From NCBI GenBank assembly GCA_021773195.1, contig JAJFKN010000035.1, forward strand, positions 1-64,000: a DNA stretch of 64,000 bases, in the 5' to 3' direction. Positions 25,528 through 33,834 of this stretch are shown here, piece after piece. Source of the stretch: Gammaproteobacteria bacterium. Lineage in GTDB: Bacteria; Pseudomonadota; Gammaproteobacteria; JAKBBU01. The first letter of the stretch is position 1, and each line of letters begins with the position of its first letter. The notes beneath the pieces were generated by a model. It worked only from the letters and a program-made list of their open reading frames with translations, did not search any database and was not told the DNA's origin. The position numbers and the translations under genes were made by a program.

Positions 25528-26052
25528 ATGAGGTATAAACCTAAATTTCAAAATAAGGCGAATAAATTCGGGCTCATTATGAGCGTTGCTCGCGACTCGA
25601 TAGTGGCCCATGGATATCGCGCAACCTCAATTGCTAATGTCGCCAGTAACGCGGGGATGAGCAAGGCCGGTATTTATCACTACTTCTCAAGCAAGCAAGA
25701 TATCTTCTTAGAAATATTAAATAGAGAAGGACGTTCGTTATTAGACTTTGTTGATGATAATGCAGAGAAGTATGCCGGCGCCCCCTCCAACTTTATCAGC
25801 AGTGCCAATAAAAGCTATAAGCATGGTGTTTTCATTTTTAATGTGGCAGCTGAAATGGGTGGTAGTAGCACACCAGAAGAGCAAGCCGTAGAGGTGCAGT
25901 TAAAGAGAATCCAAAGCAAGCTGAAAGATTTTCCGGACAATACTTTGACGCTGTGGATGGGCGCTTCCATTATGAATCAATACGGAATGAGTTTTGATTC
26001 AAAAAAATTAACGTTAGAGCAACAGAACGAGGTGTTAAGCAATGAGTCATAA
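25528..26052 (+). CDS. TetR-family transcriptional regulator
   Basis: A 174-residue TetR-like repressor. The N-terminal HTH is clear: ARDSIVAHGYRATSIANVASNAGMSKAGIYHYFSSKQDIFLEIL at about residues 22-65. The C-terminal half, expected to bind a ligand, is short for the family and not further assignable. Its last 11 nt overlap the next gene, an N-terminally anchored protein, so it leads or joins the operon that runs into the transfer region. It may respond to a signal that controls transfer, but no operator could be assigned. Confidence 0.9.
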   Translation: MRYKPKFQNKANKFGLIMSVARDSIVAHGYRATSIANVASNAGMSKAGIYHYFSSKQDIFLEILNREGRSLLDFVDDNAEKYAGAPSNFISSANKSYKHGVFIFNVAAEMGGSSTPEEQAVEVQLKRIQSKLKDFPDNTLTLWMGASIMNQYGMSFDSKKLTLEQQNEVLSNES

Positions 26053-26581
26053 TTATCAAGGAGCTAGGCTGCACTGGACAACAGTCATCTTAATCCTAGC
26101 AATCACCATAGGTGGGTTTTCGTTTGTTGAAATGAAATCACAAAATACGAGAAAACAGGCTTTGAGTGTCAAAGTAGCCAATGATTTTTATCGCATCAAC
26201 TTTTATGGCCAGAAAACCAATACCTTGGCAGGTGTTCAAGATGCGTATGAATGTGAGCTCGCAGGACAAACGTACCAACCTGGTAAGCCCTGCAATACAG
26301 ACCCTGCCACGGATAAAGTTAAGCAGCATTTCAGTAAGTCATTTTTTACTTCAAAAGTAACGAATTACCACCAATATTTGGCGTCAAGATTACAGTCTGT
26401 TGAAGACCTCAACGCTTTGGTGCCTTACGAAAATGCACAATTCGCAAAACAGGTCCAGCAGTATGGGGATTGGTTGATTCTCAAAGAGCAAAGCAATTTC
26501 ATTCTCACTGTTGGTCGTCACGACAAATGGCAGTCCGCGTTCGCTAATACCTTGGGGTTTAGCCTAACGTTGTTGCCGTAA
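26042..26581 (+). CDS. Membrane-anchored hypothetical protein, 179 aa
   Basis: One N-terminal membrane segment at about residues 13-30 (VILILAITIGGFSFVEM) precedes a periplasmic domain of about 145 residues with two cysteines (YECELAG and GKPCNTD), likely a disulfide. I do not recognise the domain. It overlaps the TetR-type gene by 11 nt and precedes a coiled-coil gene by 25 nt with AGGAGG between. Its place in the operon suggests a mating-apparatus accessory protein or an exclusion-type surface protein; both are guesses. Confidence 0.75.
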   Translation: MSHNYQGARLHWTTVILILAITIGGFSFVEMKSQNTRKQALSVKVANDFYRINFYGQKTNTLAGVQDAYECELAGQTYQPGKPCNTDPATDKVKQHFSKSFFTSKVTNYHQYLASRLQSVEDLNALVPYENAQFAKQVQQYGDWLILKEQSNFILTVGRHDKWQSAFANTLGFSLTLLP

Positions 26582-26606
26582 GTTAATTGAAACAGGAGGT
26601 TTATCA

Positions 26607-26828
26607 ATGAATAAAAATTCAAACAAAATGGAGCTGAGACTCACGTTGTGTGAAGTCGCTAAGCAAAAGTCCAGCTTAGAGCGGAACATTAATGAGTGTG
26701 CATCAAGAATTAATCGCAAGTATTTAGAGATAAACGAATTAAGGGAGCTAGTGACTTGTTATGAGAAGCAGTTACAGACACTGAAACAACGTTCATTAAA
26801 ACTGGCTAAACAAGGAAGTTTAAAATGA
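26607..26828 (+). CDS. Small coiled-coil protein, 73 aa
   Basis: A lysine- and glutamate-rich 73-residue protein predicted to be a single long helix or coiled coil (LTLCEVAKQKSSLERNINEC and LEINELRELVTCYEKQLQTL). No domain is recognised. It has a good ribosome site (AGGAGG, about eight bases before the ATG) and its stop overlaps the ATG of the following HTH gene by 4 nt (ATGA). Its tight packing supports a real gene. It may dimerise with a neighbour, but nothing indicates which. Confidence 0.65.
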   Translation: MNKNSNKMELRLTLCEVAKQKSSLERNINECASRINRKYLEINELRELVTCYEKQLQTLKQRSLKLAKQGSLK

Positions 26829-27118
26829 GTAAGCATACACAGTATAGACAGATGTTGGATGAGATTTTAGAGAAAGGGTATACGCTGAATGATATAGCGA
26901 AAAAGCTGGGGCTTTCGAAGGCAACATTGAGGCGCATTTATAGCGGGGAAACCGAGTCCCCACGGTTCTCAATCGCCTCACCCCTTTATTATCTGCACGT
27001 TTATGAAAGACCGGACCTTTGGGGCGCTGGCTCTGAGTGGGAAGTTTCACTATCTCTAAAAGACAAAACCAAGTTTTACTATGAATCAATTGATGACTCA
27101 ACAGGAGGATTATCGTGA
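26825..27118 (+). CDS. Small HTH protein, 97 aa
   Basis: The first 50 residues form a Cro/C1-type HTH (GYTLNDIAKKLGLSKATLRR followed by IYSGETESP). The remaining 45 residues contain a YLHVYERPDLW segment of unknown role. It overlaps the coiled-coil gene before it and the secreted-protein gene after it by 4 nt each. HTH proteins of this size act as small repressors or DNA-bound adaptors. Its target might be the transfer operon itself. It is distinct from the C1-like repressor at 23810 and from the TA antitoxins. Confidence 0.78.
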   Translation: MSKHTQYRQMLDEILEKGYTLNDIAKKLGLSKATLRRIYSGETESPRFSIASPLYYLHVYERPDLWGAGSEWEVSLSLKDKTKFYYESIDDSTGGLS

Positions 27119-27729
27119 AAAAATGGTGCGTACCTTTTTTACTCGTTGCGACGCTGTGCACCTGGACCAGTGGGCAAGCACAGAGTTGCCCCCCGACTTG
27201 CCCCATCTTTGGTGGCCCAGAGCAGATTGCTTTGGTACGGCAAACGGCCGTGGACATGAATGCTTATCTAGACTATCGCAGCGCTCTAAACGAGCAAGCC
27301 CGCTACCAGGTCACGTTGGATAAGGCTTTGCACCTGTGCGGCAACAGCCGGAGCACGCACTGTCAATCCTTAAGACAAAACCAAGTGGAGCTTACTCATT
27401 ATAAAACCCAATACGTCATCGAGCGCAACCGGGCTAGAGCCCAGATGTTAGCGGATTTTGACATGACTCGTTATGTGTTCGATATTGACACAAGTACCAC
27501 CACCCAACCTTTTGTCACCTGGGACACTAAACATCTATCTGACAGTCTAGACACCCCAGGCCGAGCAACGGATGCGCAGTATGAAGCCAAGAAAACGCAA
27601 TTGCTGGATAAGCTATGGGCTAACGTGCAAATTGAGCAGACCCAGGATGCCTCAGACAGGGCCCCTGGGACGGACGATGCCTGGACGCAATTTACGCTCA
27701 ACCACTCCATGACTTGGAGACAATTGTAA
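27115..27729 (+). CDS. Secreted hypothetical protein, 204 aa
   Basis: A typical Sec signal peptide (MKKWCVPFLLVATLCTWTSG, cleavage probably after AQA near residue 23) begins the protein. The mature part has a CPPTCP pair and later cysteines (LHLCGNSRSTHCQ), suggesting disulfides in the periplasm, and a helical region. I cannot assign a family. The start is a GTG at 27115 with AGGAGG at 27103-27108; the stop of the HTH gene overlaps it. It is the last gene of this first block: a hairpin and a T-tract follow at 27763-27800. Confidence 0.75.
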   Translation: MKKWCVPFLLVATLCTWTSGQAQSCPPTCPIFGGPEQIALVRQTAVDMNAYLDYRSALNEQARYQVTLDKALHLCGNSRSTHCQSLRQNQVELTHYKTQYVIERNRARAQMLADFDMTRYVFDIDTSTTTQPFVTWDTKHLSDSLDTPGRATDAQYEAKKTQLLDKLWANVQIEQTQDASDRAPGTDDAWTQFTLNHSMTWRQL

Positions 27730-27762
27730 TAGGGGCTTTGCAGTTTTGCGCTTGGTCAATAA

Positions 27763-27800
27763 AATACTATCAAAATTGATAGTATTCAAAGATTTTTTTT
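27763..27800 (+). terminator. Stem-loop plus T-tract after the secreted-protein gene
   Basis: Arms AATACTATCAA and TTGATAGTATT with a 2-nt loop, then T8 at 27793-27800. The AT-rich stem and 6-nt spacer before the T-run make it a moderate terminator candidate; the palindrome could also be an operator for the next block. A smaller hairpin (TGCCTA, TAGGCA) lies near 27888-27902. The remainder of 27730-28064 shows no gene. Confidence 0.5.
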
Positions 27801-28004
27801 GCGGTTACCTTATAGGGCAAAGCAAATTAGAAGAGGTAGGAATGAATAAATGATTTAAGCGGCATTAAGCCTTGCATATAAGTTGTCTGCCTATAGTAGG
27901 CAATGACGTATACATTGCACCTAAGGTGTTATGCGATTTTTTGCACGCTGGTGTCAGGAAAATAGGTGCGCTTTGCTCGTTATTTTGTGCTTACCCTAAA
28001 AAAA

Positions 28005-28034
28005 CTAAACCCCGGTGAAAGGGCCGGGGTTTAG
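28005..28034 (-). terminator. Leftward intrinsic terminator
   Basis: An 11-bp GC-rich stem (arms CTAAACCCCGG and CCGGGGTTTAG, 8-nt loop) is flanked on its left by CCTAAAAAAA, which reads as a T-tract on the minus strand. It would stop leftward, antisense transcription just before the 28065 gene, although the genes around it run rightward. On the plus strand it has no T-tract and could instead act as a 5' hairpin 30 nt before the GTG. Confidence 0.6.
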
Positions 28035-28064
28035 ACAGTGTACTAAAACAAACAGGAGTTTTAT

Positions 28065-29531
28065 GTGAGGAATCCTATTCGTCTTTGTCCTATACATTGT
28101 AATGCATTTTTTGGGATGAATCAAATTATTAACAACTTTGAAGCCACGGTTTTATTATCCAGGCTGCAGTTTCATCAAGCAAATTCCAGAATCACCAAGT
28201 TCGGTAAAATTTGGATTGCCCGTACTCGAGAACAAATGGGGGCTTGGCTGGATTTGAGTGAAAAGAAAGTCACAACACTTTTGAATCATTTGGAAACATT
28301 AGGGTTTATCGAGAAACGAGTCGACTTTTGGTATGGCGTTCGGCGGCTCTTTATTCATGTCGTGAATCCAGAGGACGAGCTGAAGGTTAACCACCGACAA
28401 CTGAGCCACTTAGCCAGTATGACAGGCTCATTAGTTTCAGCGCTCATTCTATCAAAAATCAGTTTTGCTTTAGCCAATACCCAAATTGCTATGGATGGTG
28501 CCCCCTGGTGCTCACTGACCCGTCGTGACTTAGCACAGTGGTCAGGGCTTAGTGAGCGTAGCATCGACCGTATATTAGGGATGTTAGTGAAGCAGGGGCT
28601 GCTCATCAAGCGCAATACCGTATGGGGACGTAGGCGGAGACTGCATTTTCATATCCCATCTTTTGTGTATAACCAATTTTATGAAACCTTTAATACAGAG
28701 GGTAATATGAAAACCAAGTCGATAAAAAGAAAATCAGCAGAAGACCCATCTGGCAAGACCCATGTTGCCAAAATGGACTTTTCCATAAAAGTAAATACAA
28801 AAGAAAAGAAAGCAAGTAATAACACAGGGGAAAGGTTACCCACAGTAGCTAACTGCAATCTCACAAAGAGTGATATTAATTTAAATACATTAGGCCATTC
28901 ATTAAGTCGAAGACAAGCCGCTTACTTGCAAGGTGCTTTACAAACAACGTTGGATAGAAGCGGGCAGAACGTCTCAGACCCAAAGGGCCTGTCGGATGAA
29001 ATTGCATTCTCTGTGTTGAATGATTCACAGCACAAAGGGATAACGGGGCTTCAGCATCGGCTATCACGTTGCTTGAAAATCGTGACTGATGGCAACTGGC
29101 GCCGACCTTTCGGGTTTTTGACGCATTCGACCCAGGGTCAGAATCGACTTGAAGCAGAGAGAGGGCGCGAGGCCGACTGGCAAGCAGTAAAGTTGGCCCC
29201 CTACGCACTGTTAGCCGTGAAAGAGTCTAACCTGGTGCCCAAGGTAGAAGAAAGGCCCGTGGCAGCAGGCCTTAATGCCGCCACACAGAAGGCCCTGGCC
29301 ATTGTGAAACAACTGAAGCAGTTGCAGCATAAACACGCTCAGCAAAGGCCTGTAAGCTCTGAGATAAAAGTCCAGGTAGAGCAATGGGAAAAGGCGTTAA
29401 GAGATTGCCTAGCGCAGGGTGCGGATAAGAAAATGGTTCTGGATGCGTTATCACACAGTGATAATTCAGGCTCAAACCAGCGTCAAGCATTATTACAACG
29501 AACGAAAGAAAAAGAGAATAACGATGAATGA
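28065..29531 (+). CDS. Tandem winged-helix DNA-binding protein, 488 aa
   Basis: Two winged-helix units lie in tandem: about residues 35-105 (REQMGAWLDLSEKKVTTLLN followed by HLETLGFIEKR) and 110-205 (RRDLAQWSGLSERSIDRILG followed by MLVKQGLLIKR). Both end in a basic wing, WYGVRRLFIHV or WGRRRRLHFHI. The next 60 residues are Lys/Ser/Thr-rich and disordered-looking; the rest is helical. This resembles plasmid replication or relaxosome accessory proteins but I cannot name it. The start is a GTG at 28065 with AGGAG upstream; an overlapping ATG at 28063 reads straight into a stop. It overlaps the next gene by 8 nt. An oriT- or promoter-binding role is inferred only from context. Confidence 0.75.
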   Translation: MRNPIRLCPIHCNAFFGMNQIINNFEATVLLSRLQFHQANSRITKFGKIWIARTREQMGAWLDLSEKKVTTLLNHLETLGFIEKRVDFWYGVRRLFIHVVNPEDELKVNHRQLSHLASMTGSLVSALILSKISFALANTQIAMDGAPWCSLTRRDLAQWSGLSERSIDRILGMLVKQGLLIKRNTVWGRRRRLHFHIPSFVYNQFYETFNTEGNMKTKSIKRKSAEDPSGKTHVAKMDFSIKVNTKEKKASNNTGERLPTVANCNLTKSDINLNTLGHSLSRRQAAYLQGALQTTLDRSGQNVSDPKGLSDEIAFSVLNDSQHKGITGLQHRLSRCLKIVTDGNWRRPFGFLTHSTQGQNRLEAERGREADWQAVKLAPYALLAVKESNLVPKVEERPVAAGLNAATQKALAIVKQLKQLQHKHAQQRPVSSEIKVQVEQWEKALRDCLAQGADKKMVLDALSHSDNSGSNQRQALLQRTKEKENNDE

Positions 29532-29925
29532 TATTCTGTTGACAGGTAGAAAACCAACCTCGCGCTATGGTGCATTAAGGCGTAGGTATGATAGTGAAAG
29601 ACAGAAGTGTCAACTAGGAGCTACGAAGTTTTCGCTGTGGGGTGGACTGATCGTGTGCCTATCAATTGTTAATATATACGATTTGATCGTCATTTTTCCT
29701 TCTTTTGATTTGATATCACCGCTAGGTAAAGTTTTCTCAGTAGTGATGTTTTTAGTAACACTTGCTTGCCTTGCCTTTTACGGTTATCAATTAACAGTGT
29801 CTTTTCGTCGACTCACTCGATTTTTAACCTGTATGGAACGTTACTATCGACTGTTTTTCTTTCTACGGTTGGAAAAAATACTTCTCCGACAGTGCCCGCA
29901 GAAAGCAACACGGATGGATGGCTGA
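29524..29925 (+). CDS. Two-TM membrane protein, 133 aa
   Basis: A small inner-membrane protein with hydrophobic helices at about residues 36-60 and 66-92 and a basic, aromatic C-terminal tail (CMERYYRLFFFLRLEK). Its ATG overlaps the end of the winged-helix gene, so translation is coupled. The next gene, 18 nt on, encodes a protein of similar size and layout, with two central membrane helices flanked by charged ends. No family is recognised. In plasmids, such pairs can be exclusion or mating-bridge accessory proteins; this is unproven here. Confidence 0.7.
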   Translation: MNDILLTGRKPTSRYGALRRRYDSERQKCQLGATKFSLWGGLIVCLSIVNIYDLIVIFPSFDLISPLGKVFSVVMFLVTLACLAFYGYQLTVSFRRLTRFLTCMERYYRLFFFLRLEKILLRQCPQKATRMDG

Positions 29926-29943
29926 TAGATTAGGGGGCTTAAT

Positions 29944-30381
29944 GTGAATTATGAATACGGGATTGATATGAATGTGTTATATGCAAAAATATGCAGAGAA
30001 CGGATTGATAAAATACAGATGTTACGCGACTCACTGCGTAATAGGTGTCGGAGAGAGAGATTTGAACGGTGGTTTCTTACAATTGTCGGTTGGGTTTACT
30101 TTTTCATGGGGTTAATGCTTTTATATTTATTGCCATCACCTTGGTTTTTCTATATGGGAATATCAGTAATGTTTCTGGTTTGCATTGCAACAATGGGTTT
30201 GTCTATGAAGCAAGAAGTGAAATACAGGCATTATTATAAGCTGCTGACAATGAAAGAAAGTTTCTTCCGAAAAGAGTATGAACGGGCGATTAAAACGTCG
30301 GCAGATACTACGTTAGGTATCGCGGGTTTATTGAAGAGTCTCGGAAAGTGCAGAAGGAAATATGAATCAGTCGATATTTAG
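29944..30381 (+). CDS. Two-TM membrane protein, 145 aa
   Basis: Membrane helices fall at about residues 44-64 and 68-88, between a basic N-terminal region (CRERIDKIQMLRDSLRNRCR) and a charged C-terminal tail. The layout parallels the preceding 133-residue protein, so the two may be a functional or duplicated pair, though sequence similarity is weak by eye. The start is a GTG at 29944 with AGGGGG upstream; an ATG at 29968 is the alternative. It precedes the LuxR-type gene at 30420. Function is unknown. Confidence 0.7.
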   Translation: MNYEYGIDMNVLYAKICRERIDKIQMLRDSLRNRCRRERFERWFLTIVGWVYFFMGLMLLYLLPSPWFFYMGISVMFLVCIATMGLSMKQEVKYRHYYKLLTMKESFFRKEYERAIKTSADTTLGIAGLLKSLGKCRRKYESVDI

Positions 30382-30419
30382 TTTGTGGTGGTATTGGTTA
30401 ATTAAATAAGGGGTGTAGT

Positions 30420-30734
30420 GTGGGAAATAATGATATTAATCATGACGTAGGCGAAGGTAAAGATCAGCCGCGTCCTTATGGCATAGGCGGCCAAGGTTTT
30501 CGTAATGTACGCGCTAAAAAGCAAGCTTTTGACGCATTGTCAGTCAAAGAAACTGAGGTGGCAACGCGTTTTTTAAAGAGCTTTGATCTTCAGCTGGTCG
30601 CTATGGAGCAGGGGTGCACCGTGCGTACGGTGCGATACCATTTGGAAAAGATTCGAGATAAAATGGGAGAACGTAGTTCATTGAAGGCGATAAAAAAAGC
30701 GGTGGATTTGGGATTTATGTGTGAAAATAAATAA
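30420..30734 (+). CDS. LuxR/GerE-type HTH regulator, second copy
   Basis: A 104-residue protein with a C-terminal LuxR-type HTH (LSVKETEVATRFLKSFDLQL, then TVRTVRYHLEKIRDKMGERS). The first 35 residues are polar and may be disordered. The end KMGERSSLKAIKKAVDLGFM matches that of the single-domain HTH at 24896-25129 closely, so the two are paralogues and may compete for the same sites. The start is GTG at 30420, with AAGGGG just upstream. No receiver or autoinducer domain is present. A likely role is control of the transfer genes that follow. Confidence 0.82.
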   Translation: MGNNDINHDVGEGKDQPRPYGIGGQGFRNVRAKKQAFDALSVKETEVATRFLKSFDLQLVAMEQGCTVRTVRYHLEKIRDKMGERSSLKAIKKAVDLGFMCENK

Positions 30735-30819
30735 ATCCTATTTTGTTATTCATGGATGACAGCGCATAATATTCTATGCCATCATAAGTAACCATAAAAT
30801 TAATATAGGCGTTATTAAT

Positions 30820-31092
30820 ATGTTTACACAAAACCGTAAAACCGTTCAGCCAGTGGATAAGTGGATGGATGAACTCATTCATGACTACCGCGCGCTGATG
30901 GATATTGCCGAGCGACTGAAGCAACTCTATGCATTGCTCGATGAACACAAGCATGAGCTAGGAAGAACGGCATGGCACTACGAAAATCGTTTCAGGGAAC
31001 GTTATGAAAATGTGTATGGATCTGATCTAAGAAGGACCGGGGATTTCAAGCTTGCCGTTGAAAACGCCTGTCGTGATGCAAAAAAAACGTGA
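30820..31092 (+). CDS. Small helical hypothetical protein, 90 aa
   Basis: A charged, mostly helical 90-residue protein (DKWMDELIHDYRALMDIAER and LDEHKHELGRTAWHYENRF), with no membrane segment or known domain. It stands alone between the LuxR-type gene (86 nt before) and the ribbon-helix-helix-like gene (150 nt after). There is no strong Shine-Dalgarno before the ATG at 30820, so confidence is moderate. Codon usage looks coding. It could be a cytoplasmic partner of a transfer regulator. Confidence 0.55.
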   Translation: MFTQNRKTVQPVDKWMDELIHDYRALMDIAERLKQLYALLDEHKHELGRTAWHYENRFRERYENVYGSDLRRTGDFKLAVENACRDAKKT

Positions 31093-31242
31093 CCGAACGA
31101 CCTGTAACTTTTTTGTTTTTTCGTTATAAAACAAGCGTTTTATTAAAACCTGTTCAAAAATTTACTGGCAATTTTACCAGTTTCAAATCCTCCGATTTAT
31201 GATTCAATAGACACTCACTGACAACAAAGAGAAAGTGATTCT

Positions 31243-31659
31243 ATGATATTGCGTCGTAAGCTTATTCGACTGATCGTGCCAAAGGCGATGAAAAAAGACA
31301 TTGAAACTTATTGCATCGACAATGAGTTATCGATGGAGGCGTGGGTCGATCATCTGATGGTGACATTCTTGGATGACGTTACGCCGGCGTTTATGAGGCA
31401 GCTGCATCAATTGTATTGCCGGGCAGAAAACCGTCGTGCTTTATGTTTTAGGCTGCGTCAAACAGACTATGAGGAGCTAAAGAAGGAGCTGAAGCGACAG
31501 GGGGATAACAAGCTCAATCTCAATACGACTAAACAAATCTTAATGACGATGATCTACCGATTCTGTCGTTTGCAAGGTTGGGGCCCCTATGTTGCGTGCG
31601 GCAAAACAGAAGCTCAAGTTGTACCGTTCCCCTTGAAAAACAAGGGGATAATATCATGA
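31243..31659 (+). CDS. Possible ribbon-helix-helix-like protein, 138 aa
   Basis: The opening RRKLIRLIVPKAMKKDIETYCIDNELSM... and the later block FRLRQTDYEELKKELKRQGD both have the strand-helix-helix rhythm of ribbon-helix-helix DNA-binding proteins, so this may carry two such units. That reading is by eye and tentative. It is preceded by AGAAAG and followed, with a 4-nt overlap, by the PilL-like gene, so it is the first gene of the mating-apparatus operon and its likely regulator. A promoter probably lies in 31093-31242, which is AT-rich. Confidence 0.6.
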   Translation: MILRRKLIRLIVPKAMKKDIETYCIDNELSMEAWVDHLMVTFLDDVTPAFMRQLHQLYCRAENRRALCFRLRQTDYEELKKELKRQGDNKLNLNTTKQILMTMIYRFCRLQGWGPYVACGKTEAQVVPFPLKNKGIIS

Positions 31660-32117
31660 TAATGCGTGTGGCTTATGCCCTGGTAATTGGACTAACTATG
31701 GTTTTTGGGATCCTCCCCCTGTCATTTTCTCATGAGCAGATTCAAGTGAACCGTTACAATACGGTGACAATGAATGCCTCGCCCAGTCAAATCAATCCGT
31801 TGTTAATGACCGTGCAATTTAAATTTCCGGACTCAGTCGCTACCGTTGGCGATGCTGTCGCGTATGCGCTTCGATATTCCGGGTATCGATTAGTAGCACT
31901 GGACAAGCAGTCCAGCGTGTTGAAAGCCGTTTTAAGTCAGCCGTTACCCATTTCAGACAGAGATATAGGTCCGCTGTCTCTTAAGACAGCATTAGTTGTG
32001 TTGGTGGGGCAGCCTGTGTTTACGCTCGTCATGGATCCAGTTCATCGGGTTGTGAATTTTGAATTAAAACCTCACGTTAAGTTGTTGTATCAAGGAGCAC
32101 CGCATGCCCATGCTTAA
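31656..32117 (+). CDS. PilL-like N-terminal domain protein (TIGR03748-like)
   Basis: A 153-residue exported protein. After a signal peptide (MIMRVAYALVIGLTMVFGIL, cleavage near FS-HE) it shows the pattern of the PFGI-1-class PilL N-terminal domain: the segment TVGDAVAYALRYSGYRLVA and LKTALVVLVGQPVFTLVMDPVHRVVNF near the end. In related elements it opens the mating-pair gene set. The ATG at 31656 overlaps the stop of the preceding gene, with AAGGGG upstream. Its 3' end overlaps the next gene by 14 nt. Outer-membrane or periplasmic location is expected. Confidence 0.75.
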   Translation: MIMRVAYALVIGLTMVFGILPLSFSHEQIQVNRYNTVTMNASPSQINPLLMTVQFKFPDSVATVGDAVAYALRYSGYRLVALDKQSSVLKAVLSQPLPISDRDIGPLSLKTALVVLVGQPVFTLVMDPVHRVVNFELKPHVKLLYQGAPHAHA

Positions 32118-32805
32118 TCTTAAATGCATTGAAGTGACCTTGAGAAAAGGCCTATCGCGATTGAACGAAATCAGCCAATGCCTACTTGTGCAATATAAAA
32201 AAATCAGTGTGCCAAAGTGGGTTTATTGGGGGGGCGCCGGATTGATTCTTGCGACTGTTGGCTGCTTGATTGCCTTATTTAGAACCCCTGGACCAACAAT
32301 AGCTGGGCCACAGATCCAAACGATTGCTAGCCAGTTGAATGACGTTCAGTTGACGTTAGCCCATCTTGAAAGGGCGTTGAATCAAACAAAAAGTCAACAT
32401 AATGGGTCGAGTGATGCCTCTCTACAGGCGATGGGCCAACAATTTGAGCGCAGGCAAACGCAATCAGCTAAAGCCATTCAATCGATGGTGTACCAAAGCC
32501 AAGCGCAGTTGGAGAGCCAAATTAAAACATTATCGCAAGCCATTGGCAGTTTAAAGCAAAGCCTGCATCCCGTTACCTACCTGAAGCCCAGTGCTTTACC
32601 GTTTCGTGTAACAGCCTTGGATGATATTCAGTCCCAAGGGGTAGTAACGGTTTTTTATCACGCGCAGTACCAGCCCTTAACCAAGGACGACCATTTGGCG
32701 GGCTGGACGTTGACACAAACGGATTTTTCGAACCAGCGTGCGGAGTTTGTAAATGAGCAGGGACAACATGTGAGAGTCACGTTAAATAAGGGGGCTCACG
32801 GATGA
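32104..32805 (+). CDS. Inner-membrane coiled-coil protein, 233 aa
   Basis: A membrane helix at about residues 40-60 (YWGGAGLILATVGCLIALF) follows a basic cytoplasmic N-terminus. The periplasmic part has a Gln/Ser-rich coiled coil (about 75-155) and a compact C-terminal beta-rich domain of about 70 residues. I do not recognise the family. It overlaps the PilL-like gene by 14 nt and the next small gene by 4 nt, so it belongs to the transfer operon. The layout, one membrane helix with a periplasmic coiled coil, fits a structural part of the secretion channel or its pilus. Confidence 0.7.
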   Translation: MPMLNLKCIEVTLRKGLSRLNEISQCLLVQYKKISVPKWVYWGGAGLILATVGCLIALFRTPGPTIAGPQIQTIASQLNDVQLTLAHLERALNQTKSQHNGSSDASLQAMGQQFERRQTQSAKAIQSMVYQSQAQLESQIKTLSQAIGSLKQSLHPVTYLKPSALPFRVTALDDIQSQGVVTVFYHAQYQPLTKDDHLAGWTLTQTDFSNQRAEFVNEQGQHVRVTLNKGAHG

Positions 32806-32990
32806 GTTTTATGGTGGGTCTTTATTTGGCGATGGCTGTGTTCGCGGGATACAACTACCACGATGTGAATACGCACAAGCAAATTACGCAGTTGCAACAC
32901 ACCATAGACAGCCAACAAAAAGTATTGCACAAGCAGGCAAAAGCACCAAGCGTTAGAATGAATGGGGTTGAGGTGTATGATTTATCGTAA
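32802..32990 (+). CDS. Short single-TM protein, 62 aa
   Basis: One N-terminal membrane helix (about residues 3-18) followed by a helical, Gln/His-rich stretch. Its ATG overlaps the stop of the preceding gene (ATGA), and its 3' end overlaps the TIGR03759-like gene by 14 nt. This packing and the clean hydrophobic start support a real gene. It could be a small subunit working with the coiled-coil protein before it; function is unknown. Confidence 0.65.
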   Translation: MSFMVGLYLAMAVFAGYNYHDVNTHKQITQLQHTIDSQQKVLHKQAKAPSVRMNGVEVYDLS

Positions 32991-33834
32991 ATTGACCATT
33001 ATCTCATTTATCTTTATGGCCCAGTTAGCGGTAGCTAATCCCATGTGGCATGAGTCAGATGAGAGTGTTCAAAAAAATGCAAAGGTGAAGGCTGAAGCGA
33101 ATCAGGACTTAATGGTTCGTGGGTTGAAGTCCTTTAAGGATGATGTCTACAGTGATCAAGTCGCCGAAAAAACAGTCTTAACGCCTGTTCAGAAACATCA
33201 AGCTATGGTTTGGTCGCTAACGTTCGATGAAGAAAAGCGTTATTTGTTTCTCATGCAAAATCGATCGGGATTGTATTATGGCAAGGTGACGCTGTCCCCA
33301 GTGGATATTCTGGGTTTGAATGCGCGCAGCGACGAAGAGCGGCAACATTTTGCGGCGATTTCAGCCAAACAAGAGTCCCAAAAAATAGCCCAGAACTTAG
33401 CGTGGAATGCGGCGTTTACCAAAGCGTATCGCCAAATGACCCAAGGGACACCGGTGATCCGACCGTTTAACTATGCCAAATTTAGTCCGTACCACTATCA
33501 GCCTGTTCAATTAAAACAAGGGGATGTCTTGGATTTGTTTACGGACATTTCAACGCCCATCAGCGGTGCATTTTCCGATTTGATTGAGCTCCTAGAGAAA
33601 CACCCAGGTGTCCAATTGAACGTGTATTTTGTCAGTGGCAAAATCACAGATAAAGCCATTCAACAATGGGCCAACACCCAAGCATTACCGGCGAATTGGG
33701 TCAAGAACAAGCGCGTGACATTAAATCATGGGGGTTCGGAGTATAGCGCTCTAAAGGTCGCAAATAAGCGCGTACCCTTATTGATTCTAGTGCGTGGTAA
33801 CCATGCCTCTACATTGGATTTGGGGCGTTTTTGA
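32977..33834 (+). CDS. Integrating conjugative element protein, TIGR03759 (PFL_4693) family
   Basis: A 285-residue exported protein with a signal peptide (MIYRKLTIISFIFMAQLAVA). The mature sequence has the family's block MVWSLTFDEEKRYLFLMQNR followed by GLYYGKVTLSPVDILGLNARSDEERQHFA, and a C-terminal periplasmic, thioredoxin-like or scaffold region (VLDLFTDIS... VQLNVYFVSGKITDKAIQQW). The ATG at 32977 is preferred, with GAGG upstream. In PFGI-1-type elements it is the first conserved gene of the mating-pair block. It overlaps the TIGR03765-like gene by one base. The usual neighbouring lytic transglycosylase gene is absent. Confidence 0.88.
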   Translation: MIYRKLTIISFIFMAQLAVANPMWHESDESVQKNAKVKAEANQDLMVRGLKSFKDDVYSDQVAEKTVLTPVQKHQAMVWSLTFDEEKRYLFLMQNRSGLYYGKVTLSPVDILGLNARSDEERQHFAAISAKQESQKIAQNLAWNAAFTKAYRQMTQGTPVIRPFNYAKFSPYHYQPVQLKQGDVLDLFTDISTPISGAFSDLIELLEKHPGVQLNVYFVSGKITDKAIQQWANTQALPANWVKNKRVTLNHGGSEYSALKVANKRVPLLILVRGNHASTLDLGRF

